IMG/VR virus record: IMGVR_UViG_3300032240_000412
Location: 1-64,000 of that record
Source: a virus
Strand: one strand, 5' to 3'
DNA: 64,000 bases
The stretch's first letter is position 1. Each line of letters begins with the position of its first letter. The notes beneath the pieces are model-generated. The model made no database searches and was not told the origin of the DNA. It was given only the letters and a program-made list of their open reading frames with translations. Positions 1 through 8,973 of the stretch are shown piece by piece. The translations under genes were made by a program, and so were the position numbers.

Positions 1-2374
1 CTGAAGCATACCACTCAAAGTAACCTGTGTCATTGGCTCGTCCAAAAAACGCAACCCTGTCGCCACCTTTGTAGTAGTGCAGTTTAATACCAATATCTTT
101 CCCATCGTCGGCAATCAGTGGTGATAAGTCCGACGGTGAATGCAAATTAATAATACTATCATTTACTGTTAGATCCACTGATCCAATGTTTGCACTAATA
201 CCTTGTACTGTCAAGTTTCCTTTGATTAATACGTCTTGATTGATTGTGGCTGAGTTGGCGGTTATGGCATTAGCAGATATATTTCCAGTTGAACCTGAAC
301 CTGTTACCGTCAAGCTGTTAACCGTTAAACTTGTTAGTGTACCTAGGCTGGTAATATTGGGTTGTGCCGCTGTGGTAATAGTACCTGACACTGTGGTTGC
401 AGACAAGTTGCCGGTTATGGTTGTTGCAGATACATTGGTAACACCGATGATATTACCGCCTGTGATATTTGCATTTGCACCCAGTCCTGTCAATGACAAT
501 GGCTGAGCAGTATCTATTAATAAAGCTCCGCCTTGGCTGTTGGCGATGCTAATGTTACTGCCAATTGTGGTAATTGTTGCTCCACCCAGCACGATAGAAC
601 TGCCACTTAGATACAAGTCTTTGAATCTATATGTGTTTGATCCTAGATTGTATGTGACATTGGCACTTGGAATAATATTTCCTGTTATGCCAATGTTGCC
701 AACTACTGTTAAGTTACCAGCTGTACTTAGTGTTGTAAATGCACCTGAGCTTGGAAAAGCGTTACCAACTGGAGTGCTGTTCAATGATGCAAAGGTAAAC
801 TGGTCAACAATTAACTGTCCGCCAACAAACAAGTTACCAGAGATGCCCATGCCACCAGCAACCTGAAAAGCACCAGTTGATGCGCTGGTGCTAGGCGAAG
901 TGTTGCTGACAATAACTCTATTTGAAATTGGAAACTGTTCGCCACCAAACCAGGTTGGTCCAATTGGCCCTGTTGCACCTTTGTTGTAATACCCAGTGAC
1001 CATGGTAGCACCAATGTTTTTTCTCAGATAACTTACTGTAACGTTGCTACTGTCGCCGGTGGCCCAGAGTTGTATGTTTCCAGAATTTATGTTTGAGGTA
1101 AATGTTGCTACATCATATCCTGTATTGGATTGAATACTGTTAAATTCAGTATAACTAGCAGAAGTTCCTGACGCCAAAATTGACAGTTCAGAATTTCTGT
1201 AGCGTGAATTGACGTTGTCAGTCAAAGTCAATGAATACGTGACTGAGGTGTTGCCACTCAACGGCAATTGATCTATCAGCTTGGGAGATGTACCTAAATA
1301 TGTGTACACTCCCTTGTACATTGTGTAATCTTGATTGGTATAAATTGTTCCGGCGCCAGCAGTCTGAGCAAAGTTTCGTATTTCTATAATATCTGTTGAC
1401 AGCGGAACTTCAGCAAATGTAATCACGTTCCCAGTTACTGTATAGGCAACATCTGGCTGTTGTAGTGTACCGTTGATACTTACAATTAATCCGATTGATG
1501 TGCCCGGAGCAGTCAATGTAAATTGATTGTCTATACTATTGGGAGTGATAACTTGACTGAAGATTTCGTTTTTGTATCCAACCCACTCTGTTCCGTCAAA
1601 GTATTCAAAAGAGTGCAGATCTCCGTTGTATCTTGCATATCCTTCTGCTGGTGTTGCCGGTCGTTGAGAAGAAGATCCGGCCGGTAGCTGTACTGCACCT
1701 GTGCTTGTTATGTTTAAAATTCCGTTGCCAGGTGCCAAGGTAATATTTGCATTGCCAAATTGTGTGCCAATGGTAGTATTGTTTAATGTTAAGTTGCCAA
1801 TGTTGGATACAACATAACCAATATCTCTAACACCTTTATACCCTGTATATCTTGCACCAGATACATAGACAACGTTGCCAGCCACACCAGATGGTAAATT
1901 ATTGCCAATGAAGTTCAATACCCCAGCTTGATAGTCAAAGAACCATTCGTCGTTGTTTCCAGATCCAGACGGATATAGCTGTGTTCCTTGCGTTAGTACA
2001 TCAGTTGCATTTGCCGGAGCAACATATAATTTTATTTGGTATGTCGATCCGTAACTTGGCGGAATCCAGTCAGCTTTTCTAACGCCACCTGCATTGGTTA
2101 ACCAAGTTCTATTTAAAGTTGAAGTTACGTCCGCTACACATTTAAACGTACTACTTAGTGCTGGAGTGTATAGGGTAACTTGTGCTGTGTTTGCTGTTGG
2201 TATAACATTGGGAATTAGATCGCTACGTAGCCAAATATCTTCTCCACCAATGATAGGAAAACTTGCATACGGTTCGTTGGTAGCATCTTTTAAATCAGGG
2301 GTATCGGTTTTGGCAACTTCGTAACCAACTTTTTTCCACAAGTAATCAATCTGTTGTGTTGAGCTAATTGCCAT
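1..2374 (-). CDS. Tail fibre-like virion protein (C-terminus cut by window edge)
   Basis: The reading frame opens with ATG at 2374 (MAISSTQQIDYLWKKVGY) and I see no stop down to base 1, so at least 791 residues are present and the C-terminus lies outside. The sequence is rich in Ser, Thr, Asn and Gly and carries phrases typical of T4-like tail fibres, such as STGAFQVAGGMGISGNLFVGG-type and NVTYNLGSNTYRFKDLYLSG-type repeats, plus, near the edge, DDGKDIG and GGDRVAFFGRANDTGYFEW. These are seen in the sequence; the role as a fibre or fibre-associated adhesin follows from the family style. It starts one base after the stop of the upstream PKD protein, so the two are probably translated from one late mRNA. 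Which fibre it corresponds to in T4 cannot be said. Confidence 0.8.
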   Translation of the reverse strand, partial: MAISSTQQIDYLWKKVGYEVAKTDTPDLKDATNEPYASFPIIGGEDIWLRSDLIPNVIPTANTAQVTLYTPALSSTFKCVADVTSTLNRTWLTNAGGVRKADWIPPSYGSTYQIKLYVAPANATDVLTQGTQLYPSGSGNNDEWFFDYQAGVLNFIGNNLPSGVAGNVVYVSGARYTGYKGVRDIGYVVSNIGNLTLNNTTIGTQFGNANITLAPGNGILNITSTGAVQLPAGSSSQRPATPAEGYARYNGDLHSFEYFDGTEWVGYKNEIFSQVITPNSIDNQFTLTAPGTSIGLIVSINGTLQQPDVAYTVTGNVITFAEVPLSTDIIEIRNFAQTAGAGTIYTNQDYTMYKGVYTYLGTSPKLIDQLPLSGNTSVTYSLTLTDNVNSRYRNSELSILASGTSASYTEFNSIQSNTGYDVATFTSNINSGNIQLWATGDSSNVTVSYLRKNIGATMVTGYYNKGATGPIGPTWFGGEQFPISNRVIVSNTSPSTSASTGAFQVAGGMGISGNLFVGGQLIVDQFTFASLNSTPVGNAFPSSGAFTTLSTAGNLTVVGNIGITGNIIPSANVTYNLGSNTYRFKDLYLSGSSIVLGGATITTIGSNISIANSQGGALLIDTAQPLSLTGLGANANITGGNIIGVTNVSATTITGNLSATTVSGTITTAAQPNITSLGTLTSLTVNSLTVTGSGSTGNISANAITANSATINQDVLIKGNLTVQGISANIGSVDLTVNDSIINLHSPSDLSPLIADDGKDIGIKLHYYKGGDRVAFFGRANDTGYFEWYAS

Positions 2375-2375
2375 C

Positions 2376-5300
2376 TTACGGTCCTATACTTAAACTTGTT
2401 AAAGAATCGCCTGCGGCCAATGCAATAGAAATAAACACCTGATTTCCTGTTGCATTACTAGCATTTTCTGATCCCAATGTCATTTGACATACTCTATTTG
2501 TAACTGTAGTTCCTGCAGGAATTACATCGCCTGATGTTTTTGCACAACCGTTTGATCCGTTGCCTCCTAATGCTGTATTTGCGCCTGGAATGCCAGATCC
2601 AAGATACGTACTAGATCCTGTTAGCCATCCATTGAGTGTACTAGTTGAGTCTATTGCAGACCCAGGACTAGCAATCCATAATCCACTTATTTTTCCGCTG
2701 TAGGTAATTTTAAAATTGGCCATTGTTTGTCTGCGGAATGCAATTCTCAGATACTGTGTGCCTGTTGTTCTTGCAATTGGTCCGGTAGGCAAATATTGAG
2801 ACCAATCTGTTGTGTCATTTTTTACTGTGCCCCAACGCACTGTTGCTTCATCTGTTCCACCTACTGCAACAGACTGCGTTCCTGTAAATGGTGTTCCTGT
2901 ATAATAATTTGTTGCTGGGTTATACGCTGGTGTTGCGCCCGATGCACCAGATATAAAAATTCGTTTAGCAGAGTCTGTGTATCCAGACCCTAGTAATGCG
3001 CTACAAGAAATATTGGTTTCATCAAATCCTGTTATTGCTGTTGAATACAAATTGATTTTTGTAGCTAGATATTCTGTTGCACTAGTACCGTTGACGTTAG
3101 TTAATGCGACTCCAATGTTGCCTACTACGGCATTTGTAGCATTGACATTTAAGAAAACGTTACCAAATACATATCTAGTTGCAGATGTTTTTCCTGTTGC
3201 GGCTTTAGGAATTCCTGCACTCAAGAATGTAGTTGGTCCGTCAATTTGGCTATACGACTTACTTTGAGCAGTTAGTAAAGATCCAGAAGTAGACTCAAAT
3301 GTTCCACCAGTGCTGAATGTAATAGGGCTTACTGTGTTGTTGTATGTCTGTCCTATCCAGTTGTAGGCTTCTAGACCATTTACATAAATTGCGGCCCCGG
3401 TATTAAAATAAGGAACACCCGAAATATATCGTAATGTGCCAACTGTTGATGTGCCCATTAGTGCGTTACCAGAATACAGTGTTGGAACAGATGTTAGATC
3501 ATCTTTGACAAATCCTGCACTGACATTACCTGTTGTACTGTGTTGCATTGTTAATGCATTATATCCCACCGGGATAGCAGAATTTTGTTTAGTATGGTAA
3601 CCAGACCAAACTTTGTAAAAATTGGTTGGGTATACTCCCGGAGTAACTGAATGAGCATCAACATCACTTGAGATAACCAAATTACCATATGTACCTGCTT
3701 CGCTTGCTGTGGTAAATGTTACGTTTCCGTCAATTGAGTTGTTGAAAAATGTTCTTAGGTAACCGTGGGCTGAATCGTAGACATTTGACAATATTGCAGT
3801 ATTGACCGTAGTAGCAGTTGTAATTCTATTAACACTTGTTCCAGCAGTTGGAATAGTTGGTGTTCCACCTGCACTATTGTTTGTGGCATTGGCCGCCAAT
3901 GTGGCATTGGTTCCTGTAGCGGCTGAGTTATAATTAAATGATCCTGAATACGAACTTAATCCTGCAGGAGCAGAAGGAGCATTGTATATTGTAATGTATC
4001 CTGTGCGAGTTAGTGTATCGTCTGCGGCAGATGTGCTGTTAGGTCCTACTGCATTTAAGTTTGCAGTAAAAGTTCCGGTTGATCCGTATGTGTGATAGAT
4101 GTATGTTCCAGGTGTACCAGCACCAGAGCCGATATTTGCGCTGGTAGTTGCATCTCCATACCCAAATACATAATTGGTACTATTAATACTACTGTTATAA
4201 AAACCAATATTTGCCCTGTTGGCGCCAGTAAGGTCAGTATACAAATATCCTATTAATTCTGTGTCTCCTGTTTTGTCGCTGTTTACTACAGTATTTGCAG
4301 TAAATTGTGCAGTTGGAGCTGGCTTCACTGTGATTACAGTATTTGTAGTACTAACCGGACTAGTGCTGTGTCCTGTAAATACTTGCAAACTTACGTTAAA
4401 TGTTTCTTGAACTATTGGATTACTTAATTTAAAATTGTGTACCAGTGGGGTTCCCGACGGGATCCCTGAATCGCCGGGTGCACCACTACCAATGCTGACA
4501 TTAGAGTATGTGCCATCTCCCCAATTCCATTTGTACATGTTGTTAGGAAATGTTGCAGTCGGTCCAGGTAGTGTTGATGTTGTATTTGTAAACTGTATTG
4601 GTGCACCACCAATGTTTGCTGATCCATTGGCATAAAACGTATGCTGATTATTGCCCACTGTTGAATTGTTTGTAAATGCAGGAGTTTGTGGTCTATAAAC
4701 ACTTACTATAGTTGGATTTGAGTTTGCCGATATTGGAGACGGTCCAGCAGTCACACTGGTTGCTTTAAGAACAACTGAATATTGAGCGTCTGTTAGATTA
4801 GCATAAAACGTATGGTCTAAGGTAGCACCTAGTGTACCACCTGGCAACGAGTTGTTATTGATTTTAAACTCTGGAGTATTGTCCCCCCAGAATACACTAT
4901 ACGTTTGTGCATACAAACTTGTATTAATCAAGCCAAGTAATTTTGGATGATCGCCTGCTGTTGCACTCAGAGTGAATTGAGGAACCGGTGCTGGTGTGTA
5001 TAAGGTAAAGTAGTCTGTGGCAACTGTTTGTGCGGCAGACCCTTGAGCATTTGCTTGCAGGTTGCCTTGGTGTGTTCCGTTTGTGTTGTAGGCTGTAACA
5101 GTAACAGTATAAATTCCGCCATTGATGTTACTATACGTGTGTGCAACCACATTACCAACATTACTTAATATTGTTCCATCGCCAAAATTCCAATCGTATG
5201 CATTTGCATTGCCAATTGGAGTAGCTGTAAATAATGCCGATGCCGGACTTGGGCCAGATGTAACGTTACTAGTTAATGTTACACTTTGTATAAATGTGCC

Positions 5301-5816
5301 TTTGTATACGTTAAACATAACTTGATTCAAGTTATCTATAGCATCAGTGACTGTTGTATCACCAGTCCAACGTGGGTATGCCGCGTAATCTGTTAGACTT
5401 CCGTCTTTGGGATTACCCAACGGAATAATATCTCCTGCCACACCACCAAACACAGTTGAGATATTAGCAAACCTTAGATTGCCATTACCATCTGTCTGTA
5501 TAACATAACTGTCTGCACCGCCAGCAATTTTAACTCGATCAATTGATGCCAGTTTAATGTTTCCAGATGTTACAAGCTGAATATCTTCGTAGCCGTTTCT
5601 GGCAGATATTGTACCAGCGTCGATGACAAGATTGGCAGTACCAAAATTACCGTTAACGGTTAGTATTTCTGTAGGGGTGCTGGTGTTAACGCCAATACGA
5701 AATTGACTGAAATTTTGATATAAGAGTATGTTACCATCGGTGCTAAATGAAAGATCTTGACCTTGTCGATCAAGATCGCTGAACAGCATTGCACCAGAAA
5801 TTCTACCAATTGCCAT
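2376..5816 (-). CDS. PKD-repeat tail fibre / adhesin, 1146 aa
   Basis: Large virion surface protein. The first 130 residues (MAIGRISGAMLFSDLDRQGQ, then NILLYQNFSQFRIGVNTSTP) look like a tail-fibre attachment region. Four PKD-like beta-sandwich domains follow, each with the hallmark WxFGDG-type loop: YDWNFGDG near residue 210, FWGDN near 308, WNWGDG near 428 and FGYGDA near 549, each followed by an H-T/N-Y/F strand (AHTYSN, DHTFYA, VHNFKL, YHTYGS). The remaining ~550 residues are Thr/Asn/Gly-rich and unassigned, ending in a likely receptor-binding tip. PKD domains commonly mediate protein or carbohydrate contacts; a host-binding role is inferred. An AATAAATA late-promoter variant lies about 18 nt upstream of the start. 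Confidence 0.8.
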   Translation of the reverse strand: MAIGRISGAMLFSDLDRQGQDLSFSTDGNILLYQNFSQFRIGVNTSTPTEILTVNGNFGTANLVIDAGTISARNGYEDIQLVTSGNIKLASIDRVKIAGGADSYVIQTDGNGNLRFANISTVFGGVAGDIIPLGNPKDGSLTDYAAYPRWTGDTTVTDAIDNLNQVMFNVYKGTFIQSVTLTSNVTSGPSPASALFTATPIGNANAYDWNFGDGTILSNVGNVVAHTYSNINGGIYTVTVTAYNTNGTHQGNLQANAQGSAAQTVATDYFTLYTPAPVPQFTLSATAGDHPKLLGLINTSLYAQTYSVFWGDNTPEFKINNNSLPGGTLGATLDHTFYANLTDAQYSVVLKATSVTAGPSPISANSNPTIVSVYRPQTPAFTNNSTVGNNQHTFYANGSANIGGAPIQFTNTTSTLPGPTATFPNNMYKWNWGDGTYSNVSIGSGAPGDSGIPSGTPLVHNFKLSNPIVQETFNVSLQVFTGHSTSPVSTTNTVITVKPAPTAQFTANTVVNSDKTGDTELIGYLYTDLTGANRANIGFYNSSINSTNYVFGYGDATTSANIGSGAGTPGTYIYHTYGSTGTFTANLNAVGPNSTSAADDTLTRTGYITIYNAPSAPAGLSSYSGSFNYNSAATGTNATLAANATNNSAGGTPTIPTAGTSVNRITTATTVNTAILSNVYDSAHGYLRTFFNNSIDGNVTFTTASEAGTYGNLVISSDVDAHSVTPGVYPTNFYKVWSGYHTKQNSAIPVGYNALTMQHSTTGNVSAGFVKDDLTSVPTLYSGNALMGTSTVGTLRYISGVPYFNTGAAIYVNGLEAYNWIGQTYNNTVSPITFSTGGTFESTSGSLLTAQSKSYSQIDGPTTFLSAGIPKAATGKTSATRYVFGNVFLNVNATNAVVGNIGVALTNVNGTSATEYLATKINLYSTAITGFDETNISCSALLGSGYTDSAKRIFISGASGATPAYNPATNYYTGTPFTGTQSVAVGGTDEATVRWGTVKNDTTDWSQYLPTGPIARTTGTQYLRIAFRRQTMANFKITYSGKISGLWIASPGSAIDSTSTLNGWLTGSSTYLGSGIPGANTALGGNGSNGCAKTSGDVIPAGTTVTNRVCQMTLGSENASNATGNQVFISIALAAGDSLTSLSIGP

Positions 5817-5817
5817 A

Positions 5818-5841
5818 TTGACTCCGAGTCAAGTATTTATT
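5818..5841 (-). promoter_or_regulatory. Late promoter variant AATAAATA with 15-bp palindrome
   Basis: On the minus strand AATAAATA (5841-5834) differs by one base from the T4 late octamer and lies at a suitable distance from the ATG at 5816. Directly downstream, TTGACTC-C-GAGTCAA (5818-5832) is a perfect inverted repeat that would cover the expected transcription start and leader. It could be an operator, an RNA hairpin limiting translation, or chance. Confidence 0.45.
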
Positions 5842-5857
5842 GTTTTGGCAAAGGTGC

Positions 5858-6568
5858 TTAGAAAGCTGATCTGGCCGCTCTAATCCATGTGTTGGTTGCG
5901 ACACATATATAGATATAGCTAACATCATATGCAATCGCACCTTTGCTTCCTGCAGAAGCATTTGTTGCAGGAACCGATGATGATATACTTGCTAAACTAC
6001 CTGTGCCAGTAATGGTACCTGTTACTGAAACATTTGAGTTGGCAGTGATATTTCCACTAACCGTTAAATTTCCTCCCATGTCAGCTTTGATTAAACTAGT
6101 CCATGTTCCTGGAATTGACGGGTTGGTATTTCCAAATTTACCAATATCGACCAGTGTACTCAGACCTGAGGTTGATGCATCTCCAACAATTCTAACACTG
6201 TTATTTGATACATCTCTGGCAAATCCCGCATTGTTTCCGTACCCCATCATAAACATAGGATTACCAGCAACAAAAGCATTTTTATCCATGTAGGTTTTGC
6301 CGCTCAATATAATGTTTGCACCAGTAACAGGAGTAAACTGTAAATTAGTTGTTGTAGTTTTCAGTTGTGTGATACCCGATGCTGTTGCAAAAGATGCATC
6401 ACCAAGTGTACTACCACCAGAAAACAATGTGACAGTATTGCCGTTTGGATCACCAATGTACAATGTTTTGTCTGTGGTGTTAACTGCCACTTCCCCGCTT
6501 AGTAATGTTCCATTTGCAGGAGCAACACCGGTGTTGGCGTTGTGTCGCAAAATTACGTTATAAGTCAT
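5858..6568 (-). CDS. Tail fibre-like protein, 236 aa
   Basis: The N-terminus (TGVAPANGTLLSGEVAVNTT then DKTLYIGD) matches the recurring phage fibre motif in which a short segment states that the protein 'has' a displayed property (SGE[LV]AVNxxDxxLYIGD), known from fibre and tropism-determinant N-termini. The C-terminus (GSKGAIAYDVSYIYICVATN, NTWIRAA) is the usual end of small T4-like fibre proteins. The middle is Gly/Asn/Ser-rich. Its start overlaps the stop of the 165-aa upstream gene by a TAATG junction, indicating translational coupling. Likely a fibre or whisker component; receptor specificity unknown. Confidence 0.75.
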   Translation of the reverse strand: MTYNVILRHNANTGVAPANGTLLSGEVAVNTTDKTLYIGDPNGNTVTLFSGGSTLGDASFATASGITQLKTTTTNLQFTPVTGANIILSGKTYMDKNAFVAGNPMFMMGYGNNAGFARDVSNNSVRIVGDASTSGLSTLVDIGKFGNTNPSIPGTWTSLIKADMGGNLTVSGNITANSNVSVTGTITGTGSLASISSSVPATNASAGSKGAIAYDVSYIYICVATNTWIRAARSAF

Positions 6569-7065
6569 TAGTATGTTCCTCCATCAATTACACCGTTGAA
6601 TCCTGTTACAACAGGATTGGTTTGGTCTGCATCGTTACTTGGGAAACCGTGTAAGATCACTATCCTATTAGGATTTGATCCTGGTGCAGGTGGGGCACTG
6701 GTAAATGTTATAGTAGATGTACCATTACAGGTATAGTTAATGTATGGTTCTTGATATACTCCGCCAATAAAAACCATGATGCTGGTTGGATCGGTTACTG
6801 CGTAGCTCATTGACGAAAAAGCTGTTGTTGATCCATTTCCGATGAAATAATCTTTAACAATAGTAACTCTACCTGTGCGAGCCAAATTTTGATACGCAGT
6901 TGAATCGTAAAAAGTTACTTTGTTAGTAGAGGTATTAAAATATATGTCACCAGCCGCCGGAGTGCGAGGAAGTACCGATGACGTACCATTTGGTAATCGT
7001 ACTGTATATGCTGTAGACTTTACTGCACCGCGGTCTAATCTAGTATTTTTAGCAAAACGTCCCAT
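6568..7065 (-). CDS. Fibre-associated virion protein, 165 aa
   Basis: Contains the motif GNGSTTAFSSMSY followed by VFIGGVYQEPYINYTCNG and TFTSAPP, a small beta-domain found repeatedly in tail fibre and neck proteins of T4-like phages (GxGxTTxFxL ... VFVxGVxQxPxxxYTxxGxxIxFTxAPP). The first 60 residues include a second display-type element (PAAGDIYFNTSTNKVTFYD). ATG at 7065 follows directly on the stop of the next upstream gene. Probably a minor fibre or collar component; exact position in the virion is unknown. Confidence 0.7.
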   Translation of the reverse strand: MGRFAKNTRLDRGAVKSTAYTVRLPNGTSSVLPRTPAAGDIYFNTSTNKVTFYDSTAYQNLARTGRVTIVKDYFIGNGSTTAFSSMSYAVTDPTSIMVFIGGVYQEPYINYTCNGTSTITFTSAPPAPGSNPNRIVILHGFPSNDADQTNPVVTGFNGVIDGGTY

Positions 7066-7380
7066 TTAAATTCCTACATAACTAACTGTTACACTTACGT
7101 TAGCAGTTGAAGCAGATTTTAATGCTTGTATGGTGTCACCAGAAGATAAAATTAATTTTTCAGTGTCTATTACATAAGTGTCACCTGCAGTCAAACTAAT
7201 GGAGTTATAGATCATTGTGGTGTTACTTACTGTTCCTCCATACGGAACTGCATGAATAGTAATTTGAATAGTATTTGCAGAGTCTGTGTTGCAAAAATAT
7301 AACGCAGTTAATGCAGTACTACCAGAACTGGTATATACCGGTGCTACGTATGTGTTTAGAGTTGTGTTGGATATTGACAT
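7066..7380 (-). CDS. Small virion protein, 104 aa
   Basis: All-beta, Thr/Ser-rich sequence (STALTALYFCNTDSANTIQI ... LTAGDTYVIDTEKLILSSGD ... STANVSVTVSYVGI). This pattern, in which a value is stabilised between beta strands ending in VSYVG-type strands, is common in small structural proteins next to fibre genes. A good ribosome-binding site (AAGGA) precedes ATG at 7380. Its position between two fibre-like genes on the same strand supports a virion role. I do not recognise a named family. Confidence 0.65.
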   Translation of the reverse strand: MSISNTTLNTYVAPVYTSSGSTALTALYFCNTDSANTIQITIHAVPYGGTVSNTTMIYNSISLTAGDTYVIDTEKLILSSGDTIQALKSASTANVSVTVSYVGI

Positions 7381-7389
7381 TTATTTTCC

Positions 7390-8019
7390 TTAGAATATCA
7401 AAGCATATACAACTGCTTTGGTTTTCGTTATTAATTCTTGATTTGAAGCGTCGCTGTTTGTAACATACAGTCCACTTCCACCACCTGACGGTGTTTGTGC
7501 ATTGAATGCCACAGCATTGTTAATTGTAGGTGGTGCTACTGTTGTGTTTGTTACCACCACGTTTCCATTTTCAATTCGTAAAGGAGATCCTGTAGTACTT
7601 TTAATAGAGAATGTCTGTGTATCTAAATTGGCACCAAGTTGTGGAGTTAAATCTTCAACTATGTGCGTTATAAACGAAGCTGTACTGTTTGTAGCAATAA
7701 TATTCTGATATGAAACTCCATCGTTACTTAATTGCCAGCGACCATTGGCTTCGTGCCATCTAATAGCAACGTTAGCTGATGTACCCCTGTTAACCGCAAT
7801 ACCTGCATCAAATGTAGGTACTACGTTTTGTGGTAAACCTTCGTTTAAAATAATAAAGTTACTAGATACTGCCGCATCTTGAGTAGAAGTATAAGTTGCA
7901 TTACCCAATACTGCCAGATTACCGTAGATATAGAATGTGTCTGTTGTGTAGGTAACACTAGATCCAGGATTAATGGTTTGGACTTGGTAACTGCCCGACA
8001 ATCGTTTTACGGTAGACAT
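7390..8019 (-). CDS. Tail fibre-like virion protein, 209 aa
   Basis: First gene of the fibre transcription unit. It opens MSTVKRLSGSYQVQTINPGS and includes YIYGNLAVLGNATY, a fibre-type repeat, and GIAVNRGTSANVAIRWHEAN followed by GRWQLSNDG, which resembles the wording of fibre proteins that describe displayed signal. The C-terminus (ELITKTKAVVYALIF) is hydrophobic and may trimerise or bind a partner. A GATAAATA late-promoter variant at 8050-8043 and a terminator at 8073-8100 just upstream separate it from the preceding gene, so it likely begins its own late mRNA. Confidence 0.7.
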   Translation of the reverse strand: MSTVKRLSGSYQVQTINPGSSVTYTTDTFYIYGNLAVLGNATYTSTQDAAVSSNFIILNEGLPQNVVPTFDAGIAVNRGTSANVAIRWHEANGRWQLSNDGVSYQNIIATNSTASFITHIVEDLTPQLGANLDTQTFSIKSTTGSPLRIENGNVVVTNTTVAPPTINNAVAFNAQTPSGGGSGLYVTNSDASNQELITKTKAVVYALIF

Positions 8020-8042
8020 TCAGAAATTTCCTTATATCCAAT

Positions 8043-8050
8043 ATTTATCT
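8043..8050 (-). promoter_or_regulatory. Late promoter variant GATAAATA
   Basis: Minus-strand GATAAATA, one base off TATAAATA, 24 nt upstream of the ATG at 8019 and just downstream of the terminator of the preceding unit. Spacing matches the other late promoters in this window. Confidence 0.55.
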
Positions 8051-8072
8051 AACACAAATCAATATCAAAATC

Positions 8073-8100
8073 AAAAAAAAAGCACCCCGGAGGGTGCTTT
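8073..8100 (-). terminator. Rho-independent terminator after the 222-aa gene
   Basis: On the minus strand AAGCACCC (8100-8093), a 4-nt loop and GGGTGCTT (8088-8081) form an 8-bp hairpin followed by a run of T. It lies 44 nt beyond the stop of the 222-aa gene. Confidence 0.85.
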
Positions 8101-8143
8101 CGAGTCGTAACATGCTATATCAGAAATAGCTTTTTGTTTTTAA

Positions 8144-8812
8144 TTACGCACTTGCTACTTGTACAAATGTGTCGTCTGGTGCGGCCAAACGATAACGATA
8201 TTTGTTACCAGCAAAATCGTACACAAACTTGTTGGTAATACGACTAGCATAACCACCAACTTGCATCGTGTAGTTACCACTTGGAGGATCTCCATCTTGT
8301 AGACTAAAGTTAACTGTGACGTTACCATAACCACCAACTGTGGCGTTGATAGCTGTGATAACTACATTACCGTTGATGCTTTGTCCAACGCTGTGTACTT
8401 GGGCGCCAACTTTGATGGCATCTGTACTGCCAACAATGCTGGAAATTTGATAACGCAGGTAGCTAGATGTTTGAGCACCGGCTGTGTCAGCAACGTTGCC
8501 ACTGATTGTGGTAGAGTAAAAAGGAATACTCATTTGACCTGGGCCACCGTCTGGAACACGACTTGGAACTAGTTTGCAAATCTTTCTAGTAGTACCGTCT
8601 GTGCATAGGAACTTGCGAGCACCTTTTTGTGTAATAATGCTACCAGCGGCAGGGCCATTGCCTGTGTCAACTTGTGGTAGAATTTGATAACCAGTTTGAC
8701 TAGTCAACCCGCCTGTGCCACCAAAGTGGTAACCGTTGACAATAGCTGGACTGACATAACGGTCGTGAATTTGACCGCTTGTATCTGTTTGTGTAATTTT
8801 TAATTTTGCCAT
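8144..8812 (-). CDS. Unassigned late protein, probably virion, 222 aa
   Basis: Sequence begins MAKLKITQTDTSGQIHDRYV and has Gly/Thr-rich beta-type composition (PAIVNGYHFGGTGGL, VGGYGNVTVNFSLQDG). No enzyme motif or membrane segment is visible. It is monocistronic: strong AGGAG ribosome-binding site, own terminator, and a candidate late promoter about 90 nt upstream. An independently transcribed, beta-rich gene among capsid and fibre genes suggests an abundant structural protein, possibly head decoration, but I do not recognise the family and this is inference only. Confidence 0.6.
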   Translation of the reverse strand: MAKLKITQTDTSGQIHDRYVSPAIVNGYHFGGTGGLTSQTGYQILPQVDTGNGPAAGSIITQKGARKFLCTDGTTRKICKLVPSRVPDGGPGQMSIPFYSTTISGNVADTAGAQTSSYLRYQISSIVGSTDAIKVGAQVHSVGQSINGNVVITAINATVGGYGNVTVNFSLQDGDPPSGNYTMQVGGYASRITNKFVYDFAGNKYRYRLAAPDDTFVQVASA

Positions 8813-8839
8813 TTTATTTCTCCTTTGCCTCTTAGGGCG

Positions 8840-8909
8840 TTAGCGTTCTAAGCTACCCGGAGTGGTGCTCCGAGAGTTACTCATATTATGAGTGAACATA
8901 CTATTTACC
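8840..8909 (-). promoter_or_regulatory. Possible late promoter and structured leader of the 222-aa gene
   Basis: Minus-strand GGTAAATA at 8909-8902 is a weaker match to TATAAATA. The ~90-nt leader that would follow contains ACTCATA-T-TATGAGT (8879-8893), a perfect inverted repeat, and CGGAG-5 nt-CTCCG (8858-8872), a hairpin, before the AGGAG ribosome-binding site. Leaders of other late genes here are only about 20-30 nt. Confidence 0.35.
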
Positions 8910-8916
8910 GTTTTGT

Positions 8917-8944
8917 TTGACTTTTATTGTTCTAGTGCTATAAT
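8917..8944 (+). promoter_or_regulatory. Sigma70-type promoter of the small plus-strand operon
   Basis: TTGACT (8917-8922), 16-bp spacer, TATAAT (8939-8944), 30 nt upstream of ATG at 8974. This host-type promoter contrasts with the late octamers of the surrounding structural genes and implies early or middle expression. Confidence 0.75.
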
Positions 8945-8973
8945 TACAAATCAGTCACTTTAAAGGATTCAAT

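Noticed and set aside
240-866. Plus-strand open frames opposite the edge tail fibre
   Set aside because: Val/Pro/Thr-rich antisense shadows of a long minus-strand coding frame; no ribosome-binding sites. Similar shadows throughout were left out.
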